From Cichorium intybus (Eukaryota > Streptophyta > Magnoliopsida > Asterales > Asteraceae): a stretch of 64,000 bases of DNA. The DNA lies in assembly GCA_023525715.1 (NCBI GenBank), contig CM042016.1, forward strand, positions 80,769,382 through 80,833,381, given 5' to 3'. A model generated the notes under the pieces. It made no database searches. It saw only the letters and a list, made by a program, of their open reading frames with translations, and was not told the DNA's origin. The translations under genes and the position numbers were made by a program. Of the stretch, positions 1-10,376 are shown in pieces (position 1 is the first letter of the stretch; each line of letters begins with the position of its first letter).

Positions 1-720
1 GTGATTTATGTGGAGATGGCTGATTAAACACCAGGACACCCGTTCCTACAATTACCGAATATGCTTGAGGAGACCCTGCGCAACCGTACTCGACTTGGGG
101 AGCTCCGTTCCCGACCAGTCCTCAGTGCGATCAGATTTGACCGAGCTTTGTTGGCCCAGGTAGGGTTATGGGACCAGCTTTTGCCACTCATCCACCGCAC
201 CTGGACCCATCCTGATGGAGCATATACTTTCACTTGCCAGGGCTGTGATAGATTGATGGCCACCTAGAAGGATGTAGTGTTCAAGGAGCTCGTGCTCGAG
301 TTCCTTTCCACTTGCAAATACACTCCAGTATCGAGGGAGCCACAAGCCCAGCTGATCTGATTCAGACTGGGAGGCCAGAGTAGGGAGTGCACACTCCGAG
401 ACTTTGGCAGACGCATGGGGTCTACACCGAGACAGAGACCGATAGTATTCACTTTCCACCATTATTCACTGCCTGTTTCAGGGATCAGCCTCAGAGGGAG
501 GATAATGCAGTTATTTGGGTAGCGATGTCCAATGAGATGTTCGAGGCTGGTTCAGCCAAGGAGAGCCAACTCCGCGCCCCTCTCCACCGATTGATGCACC
601 AGATCGTATCCACCTCTATCATGTAGAGGAAGGGATGCGAGAAGGTGTCCCGTGATGACATCTATTACATGTGGGTCCTCTATGACCCCGACAGGTTCCT
701 TAACCTGCAGTACTGTAGGG
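1..720 (+). pseudogene. Athila-type ORF1 fragment (remnant Athila-2)
   Basis: Several frames of the plus strand give peptides collinear with the Athila-like ORF1 at 38.2-38.7 kb: HRTWTHPDGAYTFTC here against HRTWTHEDASFTC there, LVLEFLSTC against LLLEFLSTI, and HRLMHQIVSTSIM against HRLMHRIVSTSIM. Frameshifts and stops break it repeatedly, so it is not expressed as one protein. It is cut at 720 by the Sirevirus A LTR. The 5' part of this element lies left of the window. The function of Athila ORF1 proteins is not established. Confidence 0.8.
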
Positions 721-1194
721 TGTTGAAATAGGTCAAACAATAAGATATGACTAATATTCTATTGATATATAATGTACTAAGTAATTCACACAGTAAAATG
801 CAAGTAAGAACAGTAAGGAACACAATGGAATTGGATAACTTGTGTCGAATGCTTTGATTGATTGATTAGGGTTTTACAATTGGGAAGATACAATCTCACA
901 CATGACACGGAATGGTATCACTGATATTTATACGTGATCAGTGATACGCATAGTACATAATGTTACAGAGAACATCCTATCAGTGTACTAGCCAATAGAA
1001 TAGAAGATTCATGCACCACGTAGTAGCAGACACGCGTGCACCAAAAGTTGTTTACAAGGACAAGTCTTCGGATCCTTCAGGATGTACCCTTCGGAGTCCT
1101 AAGACTTCGTGGTCTTCTTATCAAAAGCATGACTTCGGTGGACAGGTACATGTCTTCGGATAGAGTGGCACTTCATCACAAATATTCTTCAACA
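721..1194 (-). repeat. 3' LTR of Sirevirus A
   Basis: The segment begins TGTTGAA and ends TTCAACA, a perfect 7-bp terminal inverted repeat with TG...CA ends, and abuts a polypurine tract at 1195-1209. It is 474 bp. The minus strand has a TATAAATA box at 932-925 lying in a perfect inverted repeat (915-925 and 937-947). CTTCGG words recur at 1060-1160. No second LTR is present to confirm the ends. Confidence 0.8.
915..947 (-). promoter_or_regulatory. LTR A TATA box inside an 11-bp inverted repeat
   Basis: GTATCACTGAT at 915-925 is the exact reverse complement of ATCAGTGATAC at 937-947. The 11-nt loop holds most of a minus-strand TATAAATA. A TATA box here would start the element's genomic RNA towards lower coordinates. 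Confidence 0.55.
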
Positions 1195-1209
1195 ATCTCC
1201 CCCTTTGTG
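1195..1209 (-). other. Polypurine tract of Sirevirus A
   Basis: The minus strand reads CACAAAGGGGGAGAT immediately before the LTR start TGTTGAA. This is the expected site and composition of the plus-strand primer for reverse transcription. Confidence 0.8.
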
Positions 1210-1226
1210 TGAAGTGCATCTGAAGC

Positions 1227-2513
1227 TTATTTCTTGTAATGTCTCTTGAAAGCTTGTTTCAAGGTATGTCGCACGGTCAACCACCAGTTAAGGTATTCTT
1301 TCACATTCTTCTTCTCTTGCCAATTATTGACGAAGCAGTTGTTTACCAATCCCACCACTTGGGAAATAGATTCCGAAGGGTATAGGCCCAAGTAATCAAT
1401 CTCGAAAAACTTGGTGACTATAGTTTCATTGTCACTTGACAACCCTTTGAAAACAACACCCCAGGGCTTGTCCACAATCTGCCCGACTTTAAGATGATCG
1501 AAGTTGTCAATTGTAGTTGGTGGGGGTGCAAGAGCCTGTCCGAAGAGTTTTGTCACAACAATATCAAACCTGGCAAATCTTAGAAGATAATTTCGAAAAA
1601 AGGAGGAAATGTGATCCTTCGCTGCGGTGAAGACCGTCATTGACTCGGCCTCGTTTCCAGCAGAGAACTTTAGGATGTCAAGAAGTACAATAAAATCAGA
1701 TGGATTTATGATTGGGAAGTTTGCTATTGTAAATCTTGAGTCTTCTTCATTGACACCCCGAAGTACGAAAAATTCAAGGTTTTGAAATCCAACGTACGAC
1801 TCTCCTTCTTTGATGGATATGATTTTCATTATCTTCTTCTCACTCCATACATTGTTCAGAGCCTGAATGAACTTTGCATGGAATGCTATTTTCATTTTCT
1901 TGAATTCGGTCAACTTATCTTTTGGCACTTGCCTTTCGAATTGTAGAAAGGCAAAGGTCTTCGGATTGTATGGAAGATCAAGTTGACGGTTGATCCCTGA
2001 TTTTGTATCAAGGCTCTTGAAAGGAAGCCTATTGAGGACTGTGAAGTCATTGAAGCCGATGGCTCTGATCAATTCCTCAGTCCATGTTTGGTTTTCGTTT
2101 GCAATGGTGTTGATCATAAGCATCTTCTGGTAGTCTTCCTCACGTTCTTTATGGACTTGCTCCATGTGGGCAGCAATCCTTAGCTCTTTGCCTTGTGATT
2201 TTGACCCAAAACCACTTGCTTGACTTGTTGTTGTGGTTTCGAAGTCAAGACTAGCGGTGGAGATGATTGGTGTGAAAGTTGGTCTTCCCAGGATGGTGGG
2301 TTGATAAGTGGTTTGCGGTTCGGAGGTTGTAGTAATCAAAGCTTGAGATCCTAAGGCTGCGGTAACCAAAACTTGAGTAACCATGGCTTGAGATCCTGAG
2401 GTTGCGGATTCTCCCCTTTGTGAAGGTTGAGCCAGCGGTTCAGCCTGAGCAATTACCTGAGGATTTGGCGTGCTAGCTTGAGATCGTTCCATTTTTAGTG
2501 ACACATTGTTCAT
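1227..2513 (-). pseudogene. Sirevirus A ORF3, C-terminal domain
   Basis: This 428-codon open segment is the C-terminal part of ORF3, the extra 3' ORF of Sireviruses. The first 100 residues are Ser/Thr/Gln-rich and low-complexity. The rest is a folded-looking domain that matches the end of ORF3 in Sirevirus B (21.67-22.4 kb) in order and spacing, for example around the NPSDFIVLLDILKF and EYLNWWLTVRHTL segments. There is no signal peptide or hydrophobic membrane segment, so the traditional env-like label has no support here. It is separated from the upstream coiled-coil segment by a stop and a frame change near 2514-2531. Its stop lies 17 bp from the polypurine tract. Confidence 0.7.
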
Positions 2514-2530
2514 GGGCTGAAGCGTTCTCT

Positions 2531-3118
2531 TTATTTTTTTGACAATATCCGAAGTGTTGCAGCATTGGTTTTCTTTAGTTCGTTTGCAAAGACGGTAACT
2601 GCGGAATGCGACTGTTCCGCAGTCAGCTCTTCAATTCGCTTCTGGGCATCAGATAAGTGCTTTGCAAAGCCCGTCTGGTACTGCGAATTCAAGGATTTGG
2701 TTTCGTCTCGAAGGTCATTCAGGGCCTTCATCACTTCGGAGTTCGATGACTCCATTTTCTCCACCAAATCATTTATTTTCTTTTCAGTTTTCTCCTTAAG
2801 GAGTCGGTGTCTTTCTTCTACTTGTTCAACGGCAGTGTTGAGCTTTCCTTCCAAGATCCATTGAATGTCGATTTGTTAATCAAGAATTCGTTTTTCAGAA
2901 GCCTTGACTAATTCACTCATCTTTTATGTCAAGGATTTTTGGGTTTCAGTCATTTGTTCACCAAAATTTCCTTCAGGTTTCCTCAAGGGATCACAACCTG
3001 TGTTTGACTGGAAAAGAGCATCCAATTTTCGATTGAGAGTCTTGTATTGTTTGCCAAGGATGAAGTCAGAGTCATCGAGACTGTTATCATCATTATCTTT
3101 TATCGTGATTGGTGTCAT
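2531..3118 (-). pseudogene. Sirevirus A ORF3, coiled-coil segment
   Basis: Two open pieces in one frame (2924-3118 and 2531-2854) encode a charged, Leu/Glu/Lys-rich stretch with heptad-like spacing (KEKTEKKINDLVEKMESSN, LKKTNAATLRILSKK). It corresponds in position to the coiled coil of Sirevirus B ORF3 at 22.9-23.56 kb. Coiled coils in the 3' ORF are a known Sirevirus trait. The segment is broken near 2860-2920. Confidence 0.6.
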
Positions 3119-3280
3119 GTAAAAGGCAGCCAGGGTTTCTTCTATTTATGGGGGTTTGGAAAATATGGTGGTTTCAAAGTCAAGGTCATCTTGGAATGGA
3201 TAATCAGGAAGCGATGTATCCACACCAGAGGATGGGATATTTAACAATGGTTCTGACGAGGTGATGATTAGTTGAGATGT

Positions 3281-3842
3281 TTAAGTTGCTGAAAAAGTGG
3301 GATTTTCTATGTTTGAAGTAATGGGTTCGGAGGTATGAGTGATTGAGATAGGAGGAGTTTCTGTTGTATGGATGGTAGAGGTGATTCGAGCATTGGTTAG
3401 TGGTACTTCCGAAGTGGATATATGTATTGTAGAGGTTTGTTGGGATGTAATGGTGGAGGTGAAGGGTGCAGTTGTAGGAGGTGGAGGAGGTGGAATAGTG
3501 GTATGTGGTGGAGTTGGTGGTCTTGTTTCATGAATTGGGGATGACTGGTGTTCTTCTTCATGTTCTTTTTTGGGTGTCTTCGGAGTGCGATTTTCTAGAC
3601 TCCGAAGGCTCATCAACAACAAGAAATTTCCTGGTACGCTTAGGTTGTTTACGTTTGGGTGTAGTTTGTTCGGTGGCCTTCCTCTTCCTAACCATTTTCT
3701 TCGGACCACTTGGTCCTCCTGTTGCCTTCTTTTTCCCTTTGGTTTGAACTGAAGGTTTGGCAGGTGCAGCTTGGGTGACCTCACGAACAGGGTAAGGTAT
3801 AACAAGGGTATTGTGATACATGTTGACCTCATTGCATTGCAT
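3281..3842 (-). pseudogene. Sirevirus A ORF3, basic and proline-rich linker
   Basis: Overlapping frames encode first a strongly basic stretch (KKKATGGPSGPKKMVRKRK, then TPKRKQPKRTRKF) and then a Pro/Thr-rich tract (PPTPPHTTIPPPPPPTTAP). The basic clusters look like nuclear localisation signals. The same order, basic cluster then proline-rich tract, occurs in Sirevirus B ORF3. One or more frameshifts separate the two parts. Confidence 0.6.
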
Positions 3843-3969
3843 TGATACTTTTTGAAAGCATCACTTCAGGTATTTGTGCACAGAAATCAGCAGGTACTTC
3901 ATCCAAGGATGGAACAGTTATGTATGTATATTTCATTTCAGGAAGATTTGGATCAGAAATATAACCTGC

Positions 3970-4669
3970 CTATTGGTAGTGGGCATGAACAACTATTGCC
4001 CAAAACCTTGCATTGGAGATTTCAGTTCCTTTCAAAGTGTGGTTGATGTGTGAACAAAAATCAGTCCAAAGAATTGATGCAAAGTCAACTTTGACATCAT
4101 GGTAGATTCCATATAAGAGACTTTGGAATGTTTGACTGGCTGAATCCAGACCTAAAGTCCTTCCTGAAAGGCATCTAAGGAAAATGCTAAAGAAATACCT
4201 CCATAAATCAAGAAGATGCCTCTTCTTGAAGGTACTAATGCTTTTGAGCTGTGGTTCATAGCCCATGGCGTTGAACATGTCCACCAACTGTTGAGCCGTT
4301 GGAATAACCATTTCTTTGGAGTTGTAGATTGGAAGGTGAAGGGCTTCAACAAACTTCTCTTTTTTCAATTGAACCTTCTTGGTTTTCCCTTTTGAATCGA
4401 TAGCCTCATAGAACACCGATTTGACATTGTTGTTGGTATCAAATAGAGCATTGGATGTGTAGTAGGCTCTGTGAACCAAAGTAGCAGGGATAACAGGAGT
4501 GTAGGGTTAGAGCATGACCAAGAACTGACTATTTCAGACATTCGATGAGAGCAACGATTGGTTGTGGGTAGAGGTTGAGATCAGTGCGAAGAATCAGATT
4601 CGCAGACTGATTCTTGAGCATTGGAATGAAAATCGTCTCTGTGGTCTGTGAAGATCCTTCAGTCGCCAT
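3970..4669 (-). pseudogene. Sirevirus A ORF3, N-terminal domain
   Basis: A minus-strand ATG at 4669 opens MATEGSSQTTETIF. After a frameshift the 169-residue piece at 3970-4479 continues. The motif around EALHLPIYNS, then LLYGIYHDVKVDFASIL and NARFWAIVVHAHYQ, aligns with AALHLPYYES, LLWSLYSDRKVDYAAIL and SARFWAMCIENIYQ of Sirevirus B, which identifies the same ORF3 N-terminal domain. Biochemical function is unknown. A TATA-like CTATATATACC lies about 110 bp upstream on the minus strand. Confidence 0.65.
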
Positions 4670-4779
4670 TGTTGATTTGAAGAAGAAGATGAAGAGAAAT
4701 TAGGGTTCTTGAGAGAAATTTTGCAGATGAAATTCGAGTGATCTGATCGCGTAAAGAGATGAACTGAAGTGGCGTGAGG

Positions 4780-4791
4780 TATATATAGTAT
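4780..4791 (-). promoter_or_regulatory. Possible internal TATA box for Sirevirus A ORF3
   Basis: The minus strand reads CTATATATACC about 110 bp upstream of the ORF3 ATG at 4669. Position and sequence suit a private ORF3 promoter. Nothing else supports it. Confidence 0.35.
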
Positions 4792-4799
4792 TCGTGGTC

Positions 4800-6749
4800 C
4801 CAAGGCCATTTAATGCGCATTTGAAATGGTCCACTAAGAATATGACACCTCAACATTTATCCGTTCCACTATCTCTGCAAAAGCGGAACCGTTCGTCTGT
4901 CAGTCATCATTATTTAAAATTGAACCGCCATTTCACATGATCATTTTGTTAAGATTCTCCATGATTTTCTACATGACAGCTGTTAACTAACGTTCATTTA
5001 TTTTGAAGGAATGTTTGTCTCTGTAGTTATCATAAATGTAAAAATCATTTGAACATTTAATTGACTTCGGATCAGCAAGGATATCTGTTATGCATATCCT
5101 TCGGAGTATAAAAATTGAACAAGTGTCAAGAACCACTTCGAAGGGTATTGATAGCACTTTGGATGAAAATTTTTGTTGAGAAGTGTTTATTAGCACACCG
5201 AAGTCCATTGCTTTTCCTTTAACATTATTCTTTTGTTGTTATTGATAAGTTTGTTTTACTTTTAGAGATGCATTATGACTATTAACCTTGACTTTCCTGA
5301 ATATTGTGAAATGAAGATTTAACAAGTTAATGTTCAGAATCATTCGGATCATGTTGGAAGTCTGTTTTTCATTCCGAAGTTTGTTTGATTCAACATCAGT
5401 CATGAATGCATAAGTCTAACTACCCCAATATGAACTTAATTTCGCATTTAGAAATAAGGTTTGAATATTCTTTTGTGTTTCAAAATTTTCATACCAAATC
5501 ATGGTGACATTCTCTGCATTGAAATTTGGAAAGGTTTCACTTTTGAATTGAACATCAGAAGAGTTTTAGAATTTGGATTGACTTTGAAGAACCTTTTGAA
5601 AAAGTTATTCCATTTCATCAGTTGAGGTGTTTGGATACTATACTTTGATGACAAGCCTTTAAGCTTCATACACCACCCCAACATTACCATTTAAGATAGA
5701 TTACTTGAAATGTTCATATTCTCTTCATGGTACTCGACTATGTTATAGGAGTTCCTTGTATTGTCATTTAAAACAGAAGAATAAGCCTTTGAGTGTTGAT
5801 TTATCTTTGTTTTGCACTCCCTTGATTATCTTTTTACTTATTTGTTGTCTTTGATTCTTTTGACATTTTGAATTTTTTTTTCTTTTGGGTTTTTTGAATT
5901 TTCATTTTTGAAATTTATCCTTATCCTTTTGGAGTTTCATATCCGAAGAGTCAAAATTTCACCATGTGACTTCTTTGTTTGGTGCTTTTGTTTTGTGTGT
6001 ACAATCCTTTGTGTTTGAAAAGTTTCATTTAGTTCAATTTTGAAACAATAATGAAAAGATTTTTAAATTTGCTTATCAGACAATGTCGGTATTATTTTTA
6101 AAGAAAACTTCGGAACAGTTGAATTATCCTGAGTAGTTCTTAGACTACTTGATTAGTTTGGTATTGAAGCGAGTCAAGTTCAATAGGGAGGTTAGGGATA
6201 GACACTATTTTAAGGATATTAGAATCAGACAAGACTTTGGTCTGTAAAACAGCCTTAACCTCACTCCAAAGTCTGTTTTCTTACCAATTTTTCAAATCGA
6301 TTCCCAAATACCTTTTAGTGCAATAAGGTATGATTATCAGAATCTAAAATCAAAGTTTTGTCCTTTAATCAGTTAATTCATGAAAAGAAGGTTAAACTTG
6401 GTCATCTATGCATTAAAGATTGTGATTTGAGCTTTCGAGGTTTTACAAATGATGTTTGTTTTTTATTATTCTACGAAACAACCTTTTATTATGAGAAAGT
6501 TTATTCTTGTGATGCAGAGGAAAAGGAAGTTTCAATGGATTTTGACATTTATGAAATTTTATTAATCCAAAAAGTCTGTTCTGAGGTGCTCCAAAGTGTC
6601 AAAATGCTTCGGAGTGCTACGGAGCAGCATTAAGTTTGTTTCATTCCAATGGGCTCCGAAGCGTTGGAGGTCTTCGGAGTGCTACGGAATACCATGAACT
6701 TTTATTTTGTAATTGAAAAGACTAAGGAAAGAAAGAGCAAATATGAGAT
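4800..6749. other. Spacer between RNase H and ORF3 of Sirevirus A
   Basis: AT-rich, stop-rich DNA with scattered TTCGGA/TCCGAA words. Short open frames (for example 6358-6633 plus) show no recognisable domain. The equivalent spacer in Sirevirus B holds two antisense Agenet-like genes; I see no trace of them here. Confidence 0.6.
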
Positions 6750-7568
6750 TTATTGTAGAGTGGATCCATCAATCATTCCATGTCCTCTAACAATTCTTAT
6801 AAATGCTTCTGCATTCAAAGCCTTTGTGAAGATGTCTGCCAACTGTTCAGTTGTGTGAACGAAGTGCACCTCAATATTCCCCTCCTCAACCTGACTTTTG
6901 ATGAAGTGATAGCGAAGAGCTATATGCTTCGTCTTGGAATGTTGAACAGGATTGTGGCATATGTGAATGGCACTTTGTGAATCACAGAACAAAGGTATTT
7001 TCCTCATGTTAATGGCATAATCCTTTAGTTGGCTTTGAATCCAAATGATCTGCGAAGTGCAGGCTGCAGCTGCTACATACTCTGCTTCAGTTGTGGAGAT
7101 AGAGACACAAGTTTGCTTCTTATATTGCCAGCTGATTAGCATTCCATCGATAAATTGGCAACCCCCCGAAGTGCTCTTACGATCAATAGAGCAACCACCT
7201 AGATCTGAGTCTGAATAAGCTTGTATATAGAAGCCTGAGTTTGCTGGGTACCATAAGCTATAAGCATGAGTGTTGTGAAGATAACGAAAAATTGTTTTAA
7301 CTGTAGCCAAATGAGGTTCGCGAGGGTCAGCTTGATATCTTGCACAATTGCAAACTGCAAACATGATATCTGGTCGACTTGCTATGAGATAAAGTAATGA
7401 TCCAATCATACTTCGGTATGTCTGTATGTCAGTCTTCGGTTCGTCCAACAAAGGATTTAACCTTGTACCTGCAGGCAAATGAATTTTTGCTTTGGAACAG
7501 TTAGTCATTCCGAGGCGTTCTAGCAAACTCTTCGTGTACTTTTGTTGATGAATAAAGATCCCCTCCAT
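6750..7568 (-). pseudogene. Sirevirus A RT C-terminus and RNase H
   Basis: The piece contains the RT thumb/connection (SLLYLIASRPDIMFAV) and the copia RNase H. The metal ligands are visible in order: Asp in AYSDSDLGG, Glu in STTEAEYVAA, Asp in LFCDSQSA, then HNPVQHSKTKHI and TTEQLADIFTKAL. RNase H would degrade the RNA strand of the RNA/DNA hybrid in the virus-like particle. The RNase H reading is intact, but the join to the upstream RT piece near 7560 is frameshifted. Confidence 0.9.
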
Positions 7569-8315
7569 AGATTTTTTTTATTTGTAATCCAAGAAAGAAG
7601 TTAATCTTTCCCATCATACTCATCTGAAATTTGCTTTTCATTAGTTTTTCAAAATCTTTTGTGAGTTTAGGATCAGTGGATCCGAAGATAATCTCATCCA
7701 CATAGATTTGGACTAACATCAAGTGAGACCCAACTTTCTTTCTAAAAAGTGTTGGATCCACTGAGCCCTTAAAGTTTGATTCTTTTAAAAACTTTGTCAA
7801 GGTCTCATACCAAGCCCTTGGTGCTTGTTTTAAACCATAGACGGCTTTGTCTAGCACATAGCAATGGTTGGGATGGTCTTTGTCTACGAAGCCAGGTGAT
7901 TGTTCAACAAACACGGTTTTCTCGAGATCACCATTCAGAAAGCACATTTGACATCCATTTGATAGACATCAAAGTTTTTGTGTGAAGCATAAGCCAAAAA
8001 TATCCGAACTGATTCGATTCTAGCAACAGGGGCAAATGTCTCTTCGTAGTCAATCCCCTCTTGTTGACAATAACCTTTGACAACCAGCCTTAATTTGTTC
8101 CGAACCACATTGCCTTCGGTGTCTAATTTAATTTTGTACACCCATTTGAGACCAAGAATTGAAGCGTTTGCCGCTTTTGGAATTTGCCTCCAAACTTTGT
8201 TTCTTTCAAATTCTTCTAATTCCAATTGCATAGCTTCAATCCAATCAGGGTGATCAAATGCATCCTTAAGGTTCTTAGGTTCTACCTTTGAGATAAAAAC
8301 ATTGAACATACACAA
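7501..8315 (-). pseudogene. Sirevirus A reverse transcriptase
   Basis: Two overlapping open pieces carry copia RT: LGLKWVYKIKLDTEGNVV, FAPVARIESVRIFLAYA, YQMDVKCAF, then AVYGLKQAPRAWYETL. The catalytic YVDD box reads YVDE (QIYVDEIIFGST), so the second conserved aspartate is replaced by glutamate. A frameshift sits between KCAF and FLNGDLEKTVFVEQ near 7940. The gene is inactive on both grounds. Confidence 0.9.
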
Positions 8316-8354
8316 CTCCGAAGTTTTGTTTAAATCAAGTTGTTTTTGGTATAG

Positions 8355-9560
8355 TTATGCACGAGTCAAGACTTTATCATGAAAATTATCGATGACAAGT
8401 GATGGGGGATGATTTTTCATCCATTTATCCAGAGGAGGATAGTTTGGATCAAATTCAGGTGGTCCTTCAGAATCAATTTCCTCAATATCTGAAGGATATC
8501 CTGAAGTGGAGGGAAAATCATCCATTATTAAATTATTGTTTGAGTTTGTGACATTTGTTTGTGGTGTGTGTAATTGTGAAGAAGAGTTTAGAGTGTTCTC
8601 CCTCTCGACAACAATTGGTGTAGAGGATGTGCTGCCTTTGTCAGAAGTGACTGGAGTTGTTGAATTCGGAGTTGAAACCTCTGGCTCCCCCTGGACTGAT
8701 GGGGTACAGGGACATGATATAAGATATTTCATGTGGGGGTAATGTTGGACTTCTGATGTTTTGCTCCCCCTCAAAACTAGCATTCCCTTCACTTCTATTG
8801 GATGGCTCCCCCTCAATCGAATATGATCTTTATACACTGCTTGTTGAATAGTTATCAGTGCCATCTGTGAGCTTTGACAGTTCGGACACATTGTTATCTG
8901 GTGCCCTGGCTTTGGAATCTACAGCCCTCACAGGTGGATCAAAAAGAAGAGTGAAGTCTGTATCAAAGGTAGTGATTGGTAATGCCTCAACAGCAAGCTT
9001 TGGAAAGATAGATGACATTAACAGCAGGCTTTGGAAAGATAGATGACATTAGGAATGGATGCAAAGACTTCTTGATATAGTAGTCATCAAACGTGAAATT
9101 GAAAGTTTCTTCAATTTTGCGAGTCCTCTTGTTCATAACCCTATAAGCTTTTGAGTCTTGTGAATACCCAAGGAAAATCCCTTCTTCTGATTTGCATTGA
9201 ATTTTGTCAAATAATCCTTCAAGTTCAAAATAAAACACCTACAACCGAATATATGAAGAAACTTGACATTGGGTTTTCTTCGGTTGAGTACTTCATAAGG
9301 TGTAATATGAAACCTCTTATGAATGTATGATCTGTTTTGAGAAAACCAAGCTGTAGAGATGGCTTCGGCCCAGATGTACATGGGCAAATTTGCAAAGTTA
9401 AGCATTTTCTAGCTGCTTCACACAAAGAGCGATTTCTTCTAACTACGACACCATTTTGTTGAGCTGTATATGGTGCTGAGAAGTTATGACTAATCCCCTT
9501 TGCCTTCAGAAATCCATCAAGAGTTTGGTTTTTGAACTCCGAATCGTTGTCACTGTGCAC
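8355..9560 (-). pseudogene. Sirevirus A integrase core and C-terminal linker
   Basis: Three overlapping frames encode the integrase second half: HSDNDSEFKNQTLDGFL (second catalytic Asp region), SAPYTAQQNGVV, then WAEAISTAWFSQNRSYIH and NVKFLHIFGCRCFIL (the GKR-like copia C-terminus), then a Ser/Thr-rich linker to RT. The catalytic glutamate normally found in QQNGVVERKN is valine here (QQNGVVVRRN). A 31-bp tandem duplication (8990-9051) breaks the frame. Confidence 0.85.
8990..9051. repeat. 31-bp tandem duplication in the integrase linker
   Basis: Two adjacent 31-bp copies (8990-9020, 9021-9051) differ at one base near AAGCTTTGG versus AGGCTTTGG. Because 31 is not a multiple of three, the duplication shifts the frame. 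Confidence 0.9.
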
Positions 9561-9563
9561 AGT

Positions 9564-10376
9564 TCAGACTTTCTTGTTTAGCATCACCTCCATTTTCTTT
9601 ATGAAATTAATGATTTTTTCAGCTGCATCAGACTTGTTTCTTAAGAATAAGACCCAAGTGAACCTTGAATAGTCATCAATTATCACTAGAATGTATTTCT
9701 TCTTTCCAATTGACTCTACTACGGATGGACCACAAAGATCCATGTAGAGAAGTGAAAGTGGTTCGGTGATTTTTGGGTTGATCACTATTGGATGCCTTTG
9801 TTTTGTTTGCTTGCCATGTTCACAAGCTGAACAAAGTGAGTCATTATCGAATTTGAGAGCAGGCATTCCACGAACCAAATCCATAGCCACTAACTTGTTT
9901 AAGTCTTTGAAGTTTAAATGAGCAATTTTTCGGTGCCATACCCTGCTGACATCTGAATTGGCTTTGGAGAGAAGACATAAAGAGTGCCCACCAGTCACTG
10001 GCTTCAGATTCAAGGGAAACATTGGCCCCTTTCTTTCAGATTTCAAAAGGACTTCGTTCGTTGCCTCTTTTGTGATGACACTTCCTTGGTTGTTGAATGT
10101 AATAGCATTTCCTGTTCCAACTACCAGTTGAGATATAATCACAAGATTGTGCTTTAATCCTTCAACAAATTCCACCCTATTGATTGTAAATTGGCCATTT
10201 GTTATTTTGCCATAACCCCGAATCGGACATGTTTCATTGTTACCGAAGCAAACATTTCCTGCATCATCCAAAGTTCTATAATCTTTGAGATACTCCTTTT
10301 TCCCTGTCATGTGTCTTGAGCAGCCACTATCCATGTACCATTTTGCATTGTACCGCTCATTTGGCATGACCTGCAA
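9564..10376 (-). pseudogene. Sirevirus A protease and integrase N-terminus
   Basis: One 270-codon frame holds the aspartic protease motif MDSGCSRHMTG, the integrase zinc finger (H in WHRKIAHL, Cys pair in SLCSACEHGKQ) and the first catalytic Asp region LLYMDLCGPS followed by VIIDDYSRFTWVLF. Protease-before-integrase order is diagnostic of copia. The frame stops at 9564, inside the integrase core. Protease would process the Gag-Pol polyprotein. Confidence 0.92.

Noticed and set aside
6358..6858. Plus-strand frames in the Sirevirus A spacer as decayed Agenet-like genes
   Set aside because: No GWW, VEY or closing RIHQ-type motif could be found in any frame.
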